Shown here: one piece after another, positions 1 to 11,103 of the stretch | Layout of the letters: each line of letters starts with the position of its first letter | Position numbering within the stretch: the stretch's first letter is position 1 | Assembly (NCBI GenBank): GCA_021234155.1 | Contig: JAJEKV010000021.1 | Coordinates: 11,277,523-11,341,522, forward strand | Direction: 5' to 3' | Source: Isoetes taiwanensis | Lineage: Eukaryota > Streptophyta > Lycopodiopsida > Isoetales > Isoetaceae | Length of the DNA: 64,000 nucleotides | Notes under the pieces: generated by a model | Told to the model about the DNA's origin: nothing | Seen by the model: the letters and a program-made list of their open reading frames with translations, nothing else | Database searches by the model: none | Translations under genes and position numbers: made by a program

Positions 1-442
1 AGAGGAACTAAGGGTGCAATTCTCCCAAATCGAGTTCGGGATGCGGTTTTAGGTCACTTGAGGCAGCCAAAAAGAGTTCTCAAGCCCCAAAATCGAAAAT
101 TGGGCTAGTTAGGGTTTCCTACCCTATATAGACAAGGGGGTTGGCTAGGGTTTCCAATTATCCCCTTTTGGCATGTGGGATAATTGGAAATGGGCCCACT
201 TGCCTTTAAGGGCTAGGTGGCCAAATGTGCACACATGGAAATGTGTGCCCACATTAATGTGTACATTGGAAAATGTGCACATTAATTGCACCTATGGGTG
301 TGGCCCACTTGGCATGAAGTGTCCACTTGGAAATGTGTGCCCACATTAATGTGTACATTGGAAAATGTGCACATTAATAGTTGCACATATTTCTGGCAAG
401 TTGCCCCCTAGGGCTACTCACCTGGCTACACGCTAGCGTACA
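1..442. repeat. Non-coding DNA with a 50-bp direct repeat
   Basis: No gene is seen here. A unit of about 50 bp that begins ggaaatgtgtgcccacatta occurs at 237-286 and again at 329-378, separated by 42 bp of related GTG/CAC-rich sequence. The stretch probably belongs to the 3' flank of the minus-strand gene that ends at 443. Nothing else is recognisable. Confidence 0.6.
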
Positions 443-3076
443 TTAACGCCGGTTGGAGTGGCGGTACGCTGCGTGACGCAGCGATGCGGTATATACGCCC
501 CGGGCGCATAATCGTTGGAACGTCACAAAGAGTCTTTGCAGATCCATTGGATGCATGGACTTTAAAGGTCGGCACTTGTTATTCGTGAACATTCTCAGCC
601 GGTCCTTTATCACTATCGTCTCACCCAATTCATCTTTTAGCTGGTCTTCATAGAACAACTGAGCCACTTGTAGGCACATATTCCAAGTTTCATCATCCAA
701 GTACACGAAGTAATCGTAGTCTCGCATGCTAAGTTTCTTCAAAGTCTGCTTCGCTATAGCGAGCCAATCCTGCACAGCATAGTAAACTTAGCATATTTGA
801 AATATACGGTCTCAAAATTTAGCAATGCACAAGCTAATATGCATTGCACATGGGGGCCAATGCACATGAGGGCCATCGGAAATTGTGCGCCCGCCCAATT
901 TCATAGACAAGGGGATGCAATTTAACATGTTAAATTCACATGGGGCCAACCAAAATTGGGCGCCCGCCCAATTTCATAGCCAAGAGGCTACAAGTAACAT
1001 GGTGAGTTCACATGGGAGGCCAACCCAAATTGGGCGGCCGCCCAATTTCATATGCCAGGAGGCAAGATGAAACACGGTGATTGCACACGGGAGGCCTCCA
1101 AAATTGGGCGGGCGCCCAATCTTATGGCCAAGGGGATACGATTTAGCATGCTTAATGCGCTAAATGCACATAGGGTCATTCGAAATTGGGCGCCCGCCCA
1201 ATTTCACAGCCAAGACGCTGCAAGAAACATGATGACTGCACATGGGAGGCCTCCCAAATTGGGCGCCCGCCCAATTTCATAGCCAAGACGCTGCAAGAAA
1301 CATGATGACTGCACATGGGTAGGCCTCCCAAATTGGGCGCCCGCCCAATTTGATGGCCAAGGGAATGCAATTTCACATGCTAAATACACATGGGGGCGTC
1401 CCAAATTGGGCGCCCGCCCAATTTAATGAGAAAAAACAGACTGCATCGACAAATAGAAATGACTTACTGAATATGCGCTATCTTTGGATAGTCCGCGCTT
1501 TCCTTTCTTCGGCTTTCCATAGAATGCCCATTGATTCCTTAGCTGCTGTATTTGTTCGAAGTAAACATCCTGATGGATATTATTCTTGGTGATATCGTTG
1601 CTCTCCTGGCTGACCTTCACATATTCAGTAGGAGTGAGGTTCCCTGCCAGCACACGACATTTTCTTTTGGCGTAGAAGAAAAAGATAAGATCTTTCAGAT
1701 GAGCCCTTTCTGCTGGCCATTCCAAGGCCTGGTTGACAAGAATTTGGGCAACTGCAGTAGTGTGATTTCCATTTACAATCCAGTATTCTGCATTGTCCAA
1801 ATCGCTGGCCTTCTTCCACTTCAGTGCACGTCCAGTGTCTGGATCAAAGGGTACAACATCCGCACAAGGTGGATGCATCTGCACATTAATAAATGATTCA
1901 TAGAGTGTATCAACATGTTCTGGACTGATGACCTTGCAGGTCATATTTGCAGGTGCTTGATGCATTTTAAAGATATCCACCTCTATTTCGAATTCAACTC
2001 CAAGAGGATAGATCCTTTCCCTGTGCTTAATGTTGATCAATGCGCTTTGTGACAGCTCACGTCTGCTTTCCTGGGTCAACGCCCCGCCAGATGTCGAGCA
2101 CTTCACAATTTGCCTGTCATCTTCCTGTGAGCCTGTGTCAGTCTCACTCCCCCCATCGGATGCACCTGATGTTGATGGTGGAGTCGAGTCTCTTCTTTTC
2201 TTAGACGAGGAAGCTATTGTCTCGTGCCGACTTCGCTTTTTTCCTTGCTTTTACGGTGGGGGACCGCCGGATACCTCCCCGCGATCTAATGCTAAGGTCC
2301 CAAGACTCGTGATGTTCTTCGCATACCACCAAGAATCATTTTTGGAGTTGGTGTTTCTGATCTTTTCTTTTTAGGAACATTTAACTTTTCTGATGACACG
2401 GCTGCGGGCTTCTCTGTGCCCTTCGGTCCTTCACCCTTCCTAGAAACTCCATAATGTGATCTCAACCACGCCGTATCATAGACCTTTGGTTGGTTCTTCC
2501 CATGATACTCTGTGTAAAGGGCCTTTGATCGATTTTGTTTGTGATCGAGTATGTACTGTCTAACTGTATTAAATCCATCTAAAATATCTCCATGTTTGGT
2601 GAGTCCAGATCTCTGAAGGCTTTCGTAAGAAGACAGGACCCAGCCCTTGGCCTGACACGAATGTGAAGCCTCAGTGATGCTTGCATGCATTAGCTGAGGA
2701 TTGTAAGTCCCAAAGGGTAACCTGTATCCTTGAAATGACTTATCGAGCACGTTCTCTACGACAACCTCTATCTCGTTGGCAAACTCAGTGCTCACAGTCA
2801 TGTCAATTGCTATACCAGCATTCTGTGTTCTCCATGTCCCGGGCTCGGCAAAGAACAAGCACAGATCCTTGAGGTGATTTGTGCTAGACCCAGGGTGGAT
2901 ATTGCCTACCTCTATGCACCAAGAAAATTTATCTGCTACAGCAGTCATTAGTTCCGGGACGACTTCAATACCATTGAACTGAATTTCCGACTTTGCTTCC
3001 TTTGTTGTTGCGGCAAATGCCCGTATAACGGAGGGCCAGCTCCCGGTACACGTGCAGTTTGTTTAGTTCTTGCCAT
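443..3076 (-). CDS. Transposon protein with histone H3-tail start and ParB/Srx-like motif (multi-exon, damaged)
   Basis: Read right to left, the ATG at 3076-3074 opens MARTKQTAR, identical to the histone H3 N-terminus (A1 to R8). The frame then shifts by one base near 3047 into a long coding stretch (to 2292), continues after a further frame change or intron (about 2250-1468), and ends in a last exon (769-443). The final intron is well supported: donor GTAAGT at 1467-1462, acceptor TGTGCAG ending at 770, phase 0. It holds hairpin array A. In the middle exon the motif IVNGNHTTAVAQ resembles the G-x-H-R-x-x-A signature of the ParB/sulfiredoxin fold. A basic, Ser/Thr-rich linker (KKRRDSTPPSTSG) precedes it. 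The rest is unrecognised. The gene is divergent from the transposase gene that starts at 4638, so it is probably the second gene of the same transposon. The ParB call is tentative; the H3-tail match is certain. Confidence 0.6.
870..1425. repeat. Hairpin-repeat array A (8 copies, intronic)
   Basis: Eight copies of a 22-bp imperfect palindrome (core ATTGGGCGCCCGCCCAAT) sit at about 885, 953, 1029, 1102, 1184, 1256, 1330 and 1403, roughly 72 bp apart. The spacers are similar to each other (cacatgggaggcc and catagccaagacgctgcaag recur). The array fills most of the intron 770-1467 of the minus-strand gene. The arms are nearly always complementary. Confidence 0.9.
3050..3076 (-). other. Histone H3 N-terminal tail mimic (MARTKQTAR)
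   Basis: The nine codons after and including the ATG encode Met plus H3 residues 1-8. K4 is kept. The sequence leaves H3 at the position of K9. One base later, in the frame of the downstream ORF, the codons read Thr-Gly-Ser, reminiscent of H3 S10-T11-G12-G13, so the intact ancestor may have been H3-like a little further. Nine exact residues starting at a Met are very unlikely by chance. The 3' splice-like TTATGCAG just upstream suggests the ATG lies at the start of an exon. Confidence 0.85.
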
Positions 3077-3129
3077 GGGTGCTGCATAACATCATTCATT
3101 AATCACATTAGTGGTGTGTGCAAGCATTA

Positions 3130-3790
3130 AAAGACGGTGCCAAATTGGGCGCCCGCCCGATTTGCCACAACAGAGGAGGTTTGCATGCAGGAACATATAC
3201 AAGAGGAGATTAATTGGGCGCCCGCCCAATTTGCCAGAGCAGAGGAGGTTGCATAGAAGAGAGAGGCCAGAGGGTCCCAAATTGAGCGCCCGCCCAATTT
3301 GCCAAAAGCAGAGAGAGGCCAGAGGCTGACCCAAGGGAGTTATGAAGGCAAAAAGACACTGGGGTTCCAAATTGGGCGCCCACCCTTTTCCGCAGAGCAG
3401 GAGGTTGCATAGAAGAGAGAGGCCGAGGGTCCCAAATTGGGCTCACCAATTTGCCAAAAGCAGAGAGGGCTAGAGGCTGACCCAAGGGAGTTATGAAGGC
3501 AAAAGAGGCCGAGGGTTCCAAATTGGGCTCACCGATTTGCCAACCGGCGGGAGTTATGAAGGCAAATGGTGCCAAATTGGCGCCACCGATTTTACCACAA
3601 CAGGGAGGTTTGCATGCGTAAAGATAGGCAGAGGAGACAAATTGGGCCCCCAATTTTCCATAGCGAGGAGGTTGAAAAGCGCAGAGAGGCCAGAGGCTGA
3701 TCCAAGGGAGTTATGAAGGCAAAAAGAGACCAGAGGGTCCCAAATTGGGCAGAGAGAGGCCAGAGGGTCCCAAATTAGAAATGCCCTTCT
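3130..3790. repeat. Hairpin-repeat array B (degenerate)
   Basis: About nine copies of the same ATTGGGC...GCCCAAT hairpin, more decayed, lie between 3143 and 3760. They alternate with a longer unit (gcagagagaggccagagg and acccaagggagttatgaagg). The array is immediately upstream of the H3-tail ATG, perhaps inside a 5'-UTR intron. Shortened cores such as ATTGGGCTCACCAAT keep paired arms. Confidence 0.8.
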
Positions 3791-4026
3791 GTGGTAATTA
3801 GAATGATCCAACGGGCCAAAGGGTTATTGGGTGCAGAGGAGACAGCTTCTGAGGTTCTTAGTAACAACCTAAAATGATGGATGTAGGATTGGGTGGACTC
3901 CTTATGGCCGCTGGCTTATCTCCTCGGCAATGTAAAGAACTGAAGTTGAAGAAAAGAGCAGTACCTTTTCCTTCCTTCAAGGGTCGATTTTCCATGAAAG
4001 CAAAGTATACGCTGGAAGCTAGCAAA

Positions 4027-4165
4027 TACGAAGAAATCACTTTGAACACGATAGGCGCCAGGATGCTCGGAGTCAGCGCTCAGAAGAAATCACTTTGAAC
4101 ACGATAGGTGCCTGGATGCTCGGAGTCAGCGCTTTGAAGAAATCGATATGAACACGATAGGCTCA
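4027..4165. repeat. 54-bp tandem repeat, about 2.5 copies
   Basis: The unit gaagaaatcactttgaacac followed by gataggcgcc...gatgctcggagtcagcgct is repeated at about 4033, 4085 and, partially, 4137. It lies between the two divergent genes of the transposon. The following 4166-4637 is AT-rich and holds degenerate traces of the hairpin motif (cgcccgcccaat) but no gene. Confidence 0.75.
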
Positions 4166-4637
4166 AAGAATGCCGGAATGCGAAAAGGAATGGGCGGTTA
4201 GGTTTAACTGGTGAATGACAAGTGGCGGCCATGCAAGAGAAGAGCCTTAAACATAGACGGCTTTAACTAAATATGGACCAAAGGAAAGAACAATAAAAAT
4301 AGACACCTTTGCAATAAATGTGCCCGATAAATTAAATGCGCTTTTTTTAAATTGACATAGACGTCTTGTAATTTAAATTTTAAATTTTGAAATCTCACGA
4401 GGCCCGCCCAATTTCAAATTTATATTACGGTCTGCCCGGCGCATTTTCAATTTGAAATTACGGGCCCGCCCAAATTTGATTTACGTCCCGCCTGAATTTG
4501 AATTTGAATTTATATTACCGGCTCGCCCGCCCAATCAAACTCTGGTGGGAGAATTGAATTTTGAATTACTCTCGAGGAAGCGGAGCGGCTAAGCCATTTC
4601 GTTCTCTCACATTCTTGGGCGGCTACTTGTTCAGCGG

Positions 4638-7600
4638 ATGGCGTGCGATTCACCAAAGGTAAGTTTCTGTCGGTATATACGTTCATTCTTTGCCATTGTG
4701 GGTTGCATGCGCTGATATTAAGATGCCTGGATTGGTATAGAACATTATTGATGATAAGATTTGAGAAATAAATAGAAAATTTGAGAGATGTATGTTCGGT
4801 CCCCTCTACATAACTGATGTAGTCTATATTCTATCTCGGGTAGCATGGAAGCAGGGCCAAATAGGGTTGGTGCCTAGTTTGATTCCTGAGCAACATTGTA
4901 TGGGTAGATAGACCTCCTGAATATGTATCATTCGTGGGTGCCTACTTTGATTCCTGAGTAACAATGTATGGGCAGAAAGACCTCCCGAGTATGTATCATT
5001 CATTTATACCATCTGTACTGGCAAATTGGGTGGGTGCCCATTTAGAAAGAGTGGCTATGTCTTATTTATGTATAGCACCTGTGATGTCAAATTGGGCGGG
5101 TGCCCAATTTCAACTCCTCAAGACCACTACAACAGGGAGCAAATTGGGCGCCCGCCCAATTTCAGCAGCTAAGGAACAAGGCAACAGGGAGGTAATTGGG
5201 CGAGTGCCCAATTTCAACTCCTGAAGACCACTACACCAGGGAGCAAATTGGGCGCCCGCCCAATTTCAGCAGCTAAGAAACACTGCAACAGGGAGGTAAT
5301 TGGGCGGGTGCCGAATTTCAACTCCTGAAGACCACTACATCAGTTGAAATTGGGCTCACCCAATTTCAAGCAGCCTAAGAAACATCTTGCCTGTGGGGAG
5401 GTAATTGGGCGGGTGCCCAATTTCAACTCCTCAAGACCACTACACCAGGGAGCAAATTGGGCGCCCGCCCAATTTCAGCAGCTAAGGAACACTACAACAG
5501 GGAGCAAATTGGGTGGGTGCCCAATTTCAACTCCCGCCCGCCCGCTGGCAAGGAGGATTACAGCAGGGAGCAAATTGGGCGGGTGCCCAATTTCACCTGC
5601 CCAATTTACATTACAACAGGGAGAAAATTGGGCGCCCGCCCAATTTCACCAGCTAAGGACCATCTGCTGTAACTTTGCTCTTGAACTGATTCATTTTTTT
5701 TTTGTGCAGGAGGTGTACCTATTCAAAGATGGTCGGGCAGTTGGCAAAGGGGCCATGGGAGCTAGGGAGAGATGCCACTTTAAAGACATCCCAGATGGAC
5801 TTGTGAGTGTTGGTGTTCTAGCTGTGTTTGAGGGGCATCATGTTCTCTCTTGGCCTACTCCAGAAGCAAGAACCTTAGGTGAGGCATTGGGTTCCTTCAT
5901 TCTCTGGAGGGATAGTGATGTTCATGACTCCGATGTCGTGGACTTGCCGTCGGCATCAAAAAGACAGCGAGGGGGAAGCAACAGAGACACCATGTCGCTA
6001 ACTAGGTACACACTACTGGAGACTGACTGCGAAATTTATCACTCTTGTGCTGCCATCCCTGCAGCGAAGGGATTTATATCCTTCACTGGTCCAGAAGATG
6101 CAGTATGTGACCAGTTCTTGGGTATGAAGACCGTAGGAGTGACTGTTACTGAAGGCTTTCCTCCTCCGATAGAGGTGAACTTCCGGCGTCCGGCATGTTT
6201 GAGAATACCTAAAGCGGGCATGCTTTTGAGGTGGAATAATGATCTGGTTAGGGTTTGTGGGGTGAAGGTGTCGGAAATTTTAAGTGCAGCACCAGTGGAA
6301 CAGCATGATACGACGTCGAGCCAGGGCAGCTCGGAGATTGAGAAGCATCCACAGTACGAGAAGCGTAAATACACCTTCCATTCTCGTCAGCCAAAGAAAG
6401 CATCAAAGCCTCCAAAGATAGATTGGCTAACAACCAATGAAGCCATCTTGAGGTATAGGAAGACCATGTGTTGCAAACAGAGATGTTGTGAGAAATTTAG
6501 TAGGGATCAAGCTATAAACATGCGAAAGGATTTCTTCGCCATGAAATCGAGTGACAGGACCACTTTTGTGTATGATATGTTAGGCAACAATATGAAGGGT
6601 AGAAGGGTACATCGACTAGTCTTGCAAGGCGTCAGTGTCTGTGAGAGAGCTTGGTACCTTGGTCTTGGGATTTCAAAGTCGGGGTATCTCAAGTGGAAGG
6701 CAGAATTCCGCTCCGGTGCTCGAAGGCGAAAGCATGGCAATTCGTGCACAATGAAAGCACGTCGCGGCCACCTTGGCCTCGAGGCTGTTTTTTCCATGTT
6801 TGTGAAGGAAAATTGTGAATCCTTACCTCACCGTAGCGGGAGGAATGATGATGGGATTCGAAAAACGAGGAGGAAGTTGCGCTATGTTTACGAAGACATG
6901 CATTCTCGAAGAGGTCAACGCTGAAGTGATGGCACTCCGCAGGGCAAGAAGGTATCTCCGACAGATTTCATAGGACGGGAGACGTGGCTTCAAGGACGCC
7001 GGTATTGCTAAGAAGAATGCATTCTCCAAGTGTGACACTTGCGGGTTATCCGCACAATCCGTTGAAGACCAAGGATGAGGCTGAAAGGAGAATATTGCAT
7101 GATCGAGAAGGGCACATAGACTAGAGCAAAGAATCATGTCGCACCCAAGATCGGGTCATGGAGATCAAGTATCCCACAGTGCATCCTCGAGACTTTGTAT
7201 GTATCATTCACGACAAAATGGATCAGGCAAAGACTATGATTCCAAAGTTGTTCGATTCCGTGAAGTCCCTTTGGAGACTAGATAAGCTAAAGACTTCATT
7301 GACAGGTGCACTTACCCACGGCCATGGGAGAGGGTGCTATGGAAATTTTGCTTTGGATCTGTGGTCAAACGACTCCAACTTCCACGTAGGTTCCTTGAAT
7401 AGTATTTTGAAAAGGTTGGAGCTGCCTAATGAGTTTGCAGGAGGCCATCTTGCACTGTCTGATCCATCAGTCCCAGATTGGGCAAGGGCCTTACGTGACA
7501 CCACTGCGCTAGCGTCCAAGTTGTCGCTGTTTGGGAAGGGCATCCCCGTTGCCATCCCTCAACCTGAGGGACCCTCATTGAAGCGTCTCCCTCGCAAATT

Positions 7601-8777
7601 GATGTTGCAACTAGACAATGCATCCGGACAAAACAAAAATAGGTATGTATTCTCATATCTTTCATACCTTGTATATCTGAGTGTTTTCGAGGAGATTAGT
7701 TAGGTTTTATGATGCCTGGCCATACACATGATGATATAGATGCTATGTTTGGTAATTTTTCATCTACCTTGAAGAAAGCTGAAGTGCTAACCATGCCCGA
7801 GTTGTTGTATGAATTTCATACGTGCAATCTCAACACGCCAGTGCCATATCTTGTTCATAAGGTTCCAGATTGGAAAGGTTTCATAGAAGGGTATATCCCT
7901 GATGGGGAAGATAGATTGACTGGTCACACTGAGCCTCTGACCTTTAGGTTTGCTATGAATGGTGACTGGCCTGTCATGTACCATAAGGCTCGTCCTACGT
8001 TCGTGGATTGGCTACCTGCTGGTGGAATAAGAATGTGGAAAGAAGGAGAGGATGGAAAACCCCTAATGCCATCTGGAAATCCGAAGATGCTAGCACCTAA
8101 GAGCTCGGTGAAAGACATTGGTCAGCTCCGAAACAGTATCCATACGCATATCCTCCATTGGGTGGCATGCTCGACGAACAAGAAGGGCACACCAGAGACG
8201 GCCAAATATACAACACAATTTACGGCGACAATATTGGATGGGACTCTTGGAGCATCTGGGTAACATCACCAACGTGGAAGGTCCTTACGAGGACTTTTGG
8301 CCACGCACTAGGCAAGATAGACTTGACGTACCTGATGTGGTGGCTGTGGAGGAGCCAATTGCAACCATCACTCCTGCTTATGTTGGTCCATTGAAGGATA
8401 AGCCCGTACCAGAATTCAATCCTTTCAAGGATTTGAAGAAGGGCATGTTTGTATTGACGCGCCCTGATGATGTCTTGTGCCCAATATGGCTAGGATATGC
8501 TACAGAGGAACCCCAAATGGATGATAAGAAAGATAACTTCGAGACTATCCAGGTCACTTGGTGGGAGCCTGTCCCTGTTAGGAACCAGGTGTTCCCAGCC
8601 AACTATGTCAATTGTTGGAAGAAGAGATGGAGGCCGACGACTGCTAGTGACCGCATTGAGATAGAGAGTATCGACTACGCTTGGAGTCCTTCGAATAAGA
8701 AGAAGCTACCAAACACTGTCAAGATTCCTACGCTTGTTGCAGAAGCATATGCGACACTTGCCGGGGATGTATGTTAG
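4638..8777 (+). pseudogene. DUF7869-type DDE/RNase H-fold transposase, frameshifted
   Basis: Exon 1 encodes MACDSPK (4638-4658) and ends at a perfect donor GTAAGT (4659). The acceptor ttttttttttgtgcag ends at 5709, and exon 2 continues in frame (EVYLFKDGRAVG). The first intron contains hairpin array C. An N-terminal Cys-rich segment (CCKQRCCEKF, about 6470) and a VCERAW..GIS block match the N-terminal part of this family. A damaged zinc-binding piece (FSKCDTCG) lies at 7010-7060. The catalytic core shows DKMDQAK (about 7220), LQLDNASGQNKN (about 7610) and GHTHDDIDAMF (about 7715-7750), which I take as the acidic triad. The C-terminal WWEP...Y..CWKKRW block (8560-8630) is typical. Frames change near 6925-7158, at 7700 and near 8240, so this copy is dead. 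It probably excised and inserted the 0.4-8.8 kb element. Confidence 0.75.
5015..5655. repeat. Hairpin-repeat array C (12 copies, intronic)
   Basis: About twelve copies, 50-60 bp apart, occur at roughly 5024, 5091, 5143, 5193, 5246, 5298, 5348, 5403, 5456, 5510, 5574 and 5626. Two core types alternate, ATTGGGCGCCCGCCCAAT and ATTGGGCGGGTGCCCAAT, with spacers such as caactcctgaagaccactac. The array lies in intron 1 (4659-5709) of the transposase gene. The 350 bp before it (4661-5014) holds no gene. Confidence 0.9.
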
Positions 8778-8849
8778 TGTTATCGAAGCGTCTATTTTAT
8801 AAAAAGTCCACAATTCAAGGTATTGTCCATATTTAATGAAACTGTGCGT

Positions 8850-9516
8850 TATAGCGGAAGCGTACATACATGTTAGCACCTGACAACAATACAAATAAAT
8901 AATATACCACCACGAAGGGTGGTCCATCATCATCAATATGAATACAACAGAATACCAACATAACAAAGAAAATGCACTATAAATAAGGCTTCTACCCCGA
9001 GCTCAGACTCAAGGGGGTTGACTGACGGTCAAGGCCTCCGGATAACAATAGACAGAGGTATAACATGGCGTTGGCTGGCATAGAATAATGGCTAGAGTAG
9101 TCCACTCCATCCGCCCCTCCTGTGGACACTTTGCAGATAGGCTCAAACATGCTATGGCGTGATCGTAGCCTTCCGGAGATGCAATCCCATAGAATCACCC
9201 TATGAGACTACTCCGGGTTATATCTCCCCAGTCTGATGAGGCAGGTCAGAGAGGCGTCCCAACCCCGAGCATGACGGATCCTTGGGTGTGCTAGAGGACA
9301 CATGCCACATCAGTGACCCCGGCATCCAGACCCGACTCATTCCCCTGAATCTAAATGCCGGCTCACCTGCCCGTTCGAGTCCATGGCGTCCATATAGGTA
9401 CGTCACCTGTGACCCAGGGAGTGTCAGACCCCATACCCGACCCTCTCAGTGACCGGCTATAAGCCTAGCACACTATAGGAGTCCTATAGCCGCGCTAGGC
9501 AAGACCCCACCCTGAT
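8850..9516 (-). mobile_element. Left part of a minus-strand LTR split by Gypsy-1
   Basis: Read on the minus strand, this matches the 3' LTR of Gypsy-1 from its gggtggggtct block through gaggcaggtcagag, ccttccggagatgcaat, ggaggggcggatgga and ccacccttcgtggtgg to cgcttccgc, in the same order but clearly diverged. It continues the sequence that stops at 36893. The two parts join cleanly once Gypsy-1 is removed. The last 150 bp or so of the LTR are missing at the left. Stretch 8778-8849 holds nothing recognisable. Confidence 0.8.
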
Positions 9517-9665
9517 TGTGACGTTCCACGTATTTATAAGGTATACGTATAAATATACTAACACGTCACGCAGTAAGGATACGCCACCATGGGGTATTTT
9601 AACCTAGGGGGTTGACCTAAAAGGGATTAATTTAGCTATGCTAAATTAATAAAGGGTTAATTAAA

Positions 9666-9700
9666 GGTAAGTTTCCCCGTGTTGAGTCAAATTAAGCCGC

Positions 9701-9740
<40 letters not shown>

Positions 9741-9815
9741 CCCCCCAGAACCCAAAAACTTTGATTTCTCATGAGGTGCTGGCGGAGTCATCGAAGTAAC
9801 ATCCGCCGATCCCTA

Positions 9816-9903
<88 letters not shown>
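9666..9903 (-). rRNA. 18S rRNA fragment inside the LTR
   Basis: The reverse complement starts ggatgttttcattaatcaag, continues through ctcgaagacgatcagatacc and the universal ttaaaggaattgacgg block, and ends ttgactcaacacggggaaac. This is the central part of plant nuclear small-subunit rRNA. Compared with the rRNA as I know it, about 23 nt are deleted after 9740, between the gggggg run and taaaggaattgacgg. At under 240 bp and with a deletion in the conserved core it cannot be functional. It is most likely filler DNA captured during break repair, or copied from rRNA. Confidence 0.9.
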
Positions 9904-10530
9904 AAATTAACATAATATTACACTAAAGTTCCATGTTCATAATTTTTTAAGTTAATTTATCTAAAAATTTAAGCCCAAATAGTAAAAAAATATATCTACT
10001 AAGATTGGTTTCATGCAAGGTGGTTTTAGATCTAGTTTTGGTGGATGTTATTGATTTGTATCAATTTTGTTAATTTGGAAGTTTCCGGTTTGACTAAAAA
10101 TAGTAGCTCCCCTAGTACCCAGTAGTGTGGCCTGTGCACAAGATCCCACCGAGCTGTGGAATCTATGGCATGATTGAAGCATCAGACAAGGGGCCGTAGT
10201 GATGAAGTGTGGGGTGGGGTCTCGCCTGAGCATAAAAGGCTACGGGGACTCCTTCAGTGAGCTAGGCCTGATAGCTGGCCAGTGAACCAGGCCGGGTATG
10301 GGTCTGACACTCCCTGGGTATAGTTGTGTGATCACCCTGTACTTTGAAGATAAAGTTAGGGGAGTAGGTCGGGTACGGATGCGGGGATCGCTGATGCGGC
10401 ACGTATTCTCTAGCTCACCCATGGAATCACTGCGACTCTGGGAAGGGACACTTCCATGACCTGCCTCATCGGACCGGGGAGATGTAACCCGAAGTAGTCC
10501 CGAAGTGGGAATTGCATCTCCGGAAGGCTA

Positions 10531-10548
10531 CAATGACGCCATAGCTTG
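10531..10548. repeat. Target-site duplication of LINE-1, left copy
   Basis: caatgacgccatagcttg at 10531-10548 is repeated exactly at 17435-17452, on both sides of LINE-1. The unoccupied site is preserved in the 3' LTR at about 36397-36414, where the same 18 bp run straight into attcagctcatctgc. This fixes the LINE boundaries to the base. Confidence 0.95.
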
Positions 10549-11103
10549 TTTTTTTTTTATTGAAGGCGAGTTTATATATTAATAAAGTATAAGTTAACAA
10601 AAGATCCTTTTTGAAGGGAAGTATAACCCTGTTTAAGGTAACAAAAAGAAGAAACTTTTTAGAGGGAAGTTTAACCCTATAATGTATGTGTTTATGGAAT
10701 ATATTCAAAATAGCCTGGAGCATGTTATCTGAACTCTGTATCATCTGCATACAAGGATGTCCACTAAAAGTAAGACCTGAGGTTGGAGTTCCTGGATTTG
10801 CTACCTCTGCCTCTGACCATGACTGATAGTACACAGAATGGGCACATACAGGATTCTGCTTTCGCCATGTTGAGCCGTCCCTTACTGTCTTTTGCCTCAC
10901 AAAGCAAATCTCTTCTGGCATTTGGATTCTGATCACAGCAGCAGTTACAAAGGCATGGCTCCTCATGGTTGTAGAGATTGGGAGGGCCGAACACTTTGAT
11001 CCATTGCTGATTAGTATCTGCATCAATCTTCTTCCATTTGAGTTTGCGCACCAGTATGAAGATAATACCTGAAAAATGAGAAGAATACAAATTAGAATTG
11101 AGT

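Larger units (their letters stand above)
9517..10548 (+). repeat. 5' LTR of Gypsy-1, first part
   Basis: 9517-9660 matches 35323-35466 and 10101-10548 matches 35958-36414 of the 3' LTR at about 97%. Between them the 490 bp present in the 3' LTR are replaced by about 440 bp of unrelated DNA: an 18S rRNA fragment (9666-9903) and 200 bp of unidentified AT-rich sequence. The LTR resumes at 17435 after the LINE. Confidence 0.9.

Noticed and set aside
885-1404. Short ORFs on both strands rich in IGRAPN and NWAPAQF
   Set aside because: They are translations of the hairpin repeats in different frames, without independent coding evidence.
870-1425. CRISPR-like array of regularly spaced palindromic repeats
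   Set aside because: Spacers resemble each other, the repeats are in introns of a eukaryotic transposon, and there are no cas genes.
9666-9903. Functional rRNA gene
   Set aside because: Only 238 bp, antisense inside an LTR, with a deletion in the most conserved region.
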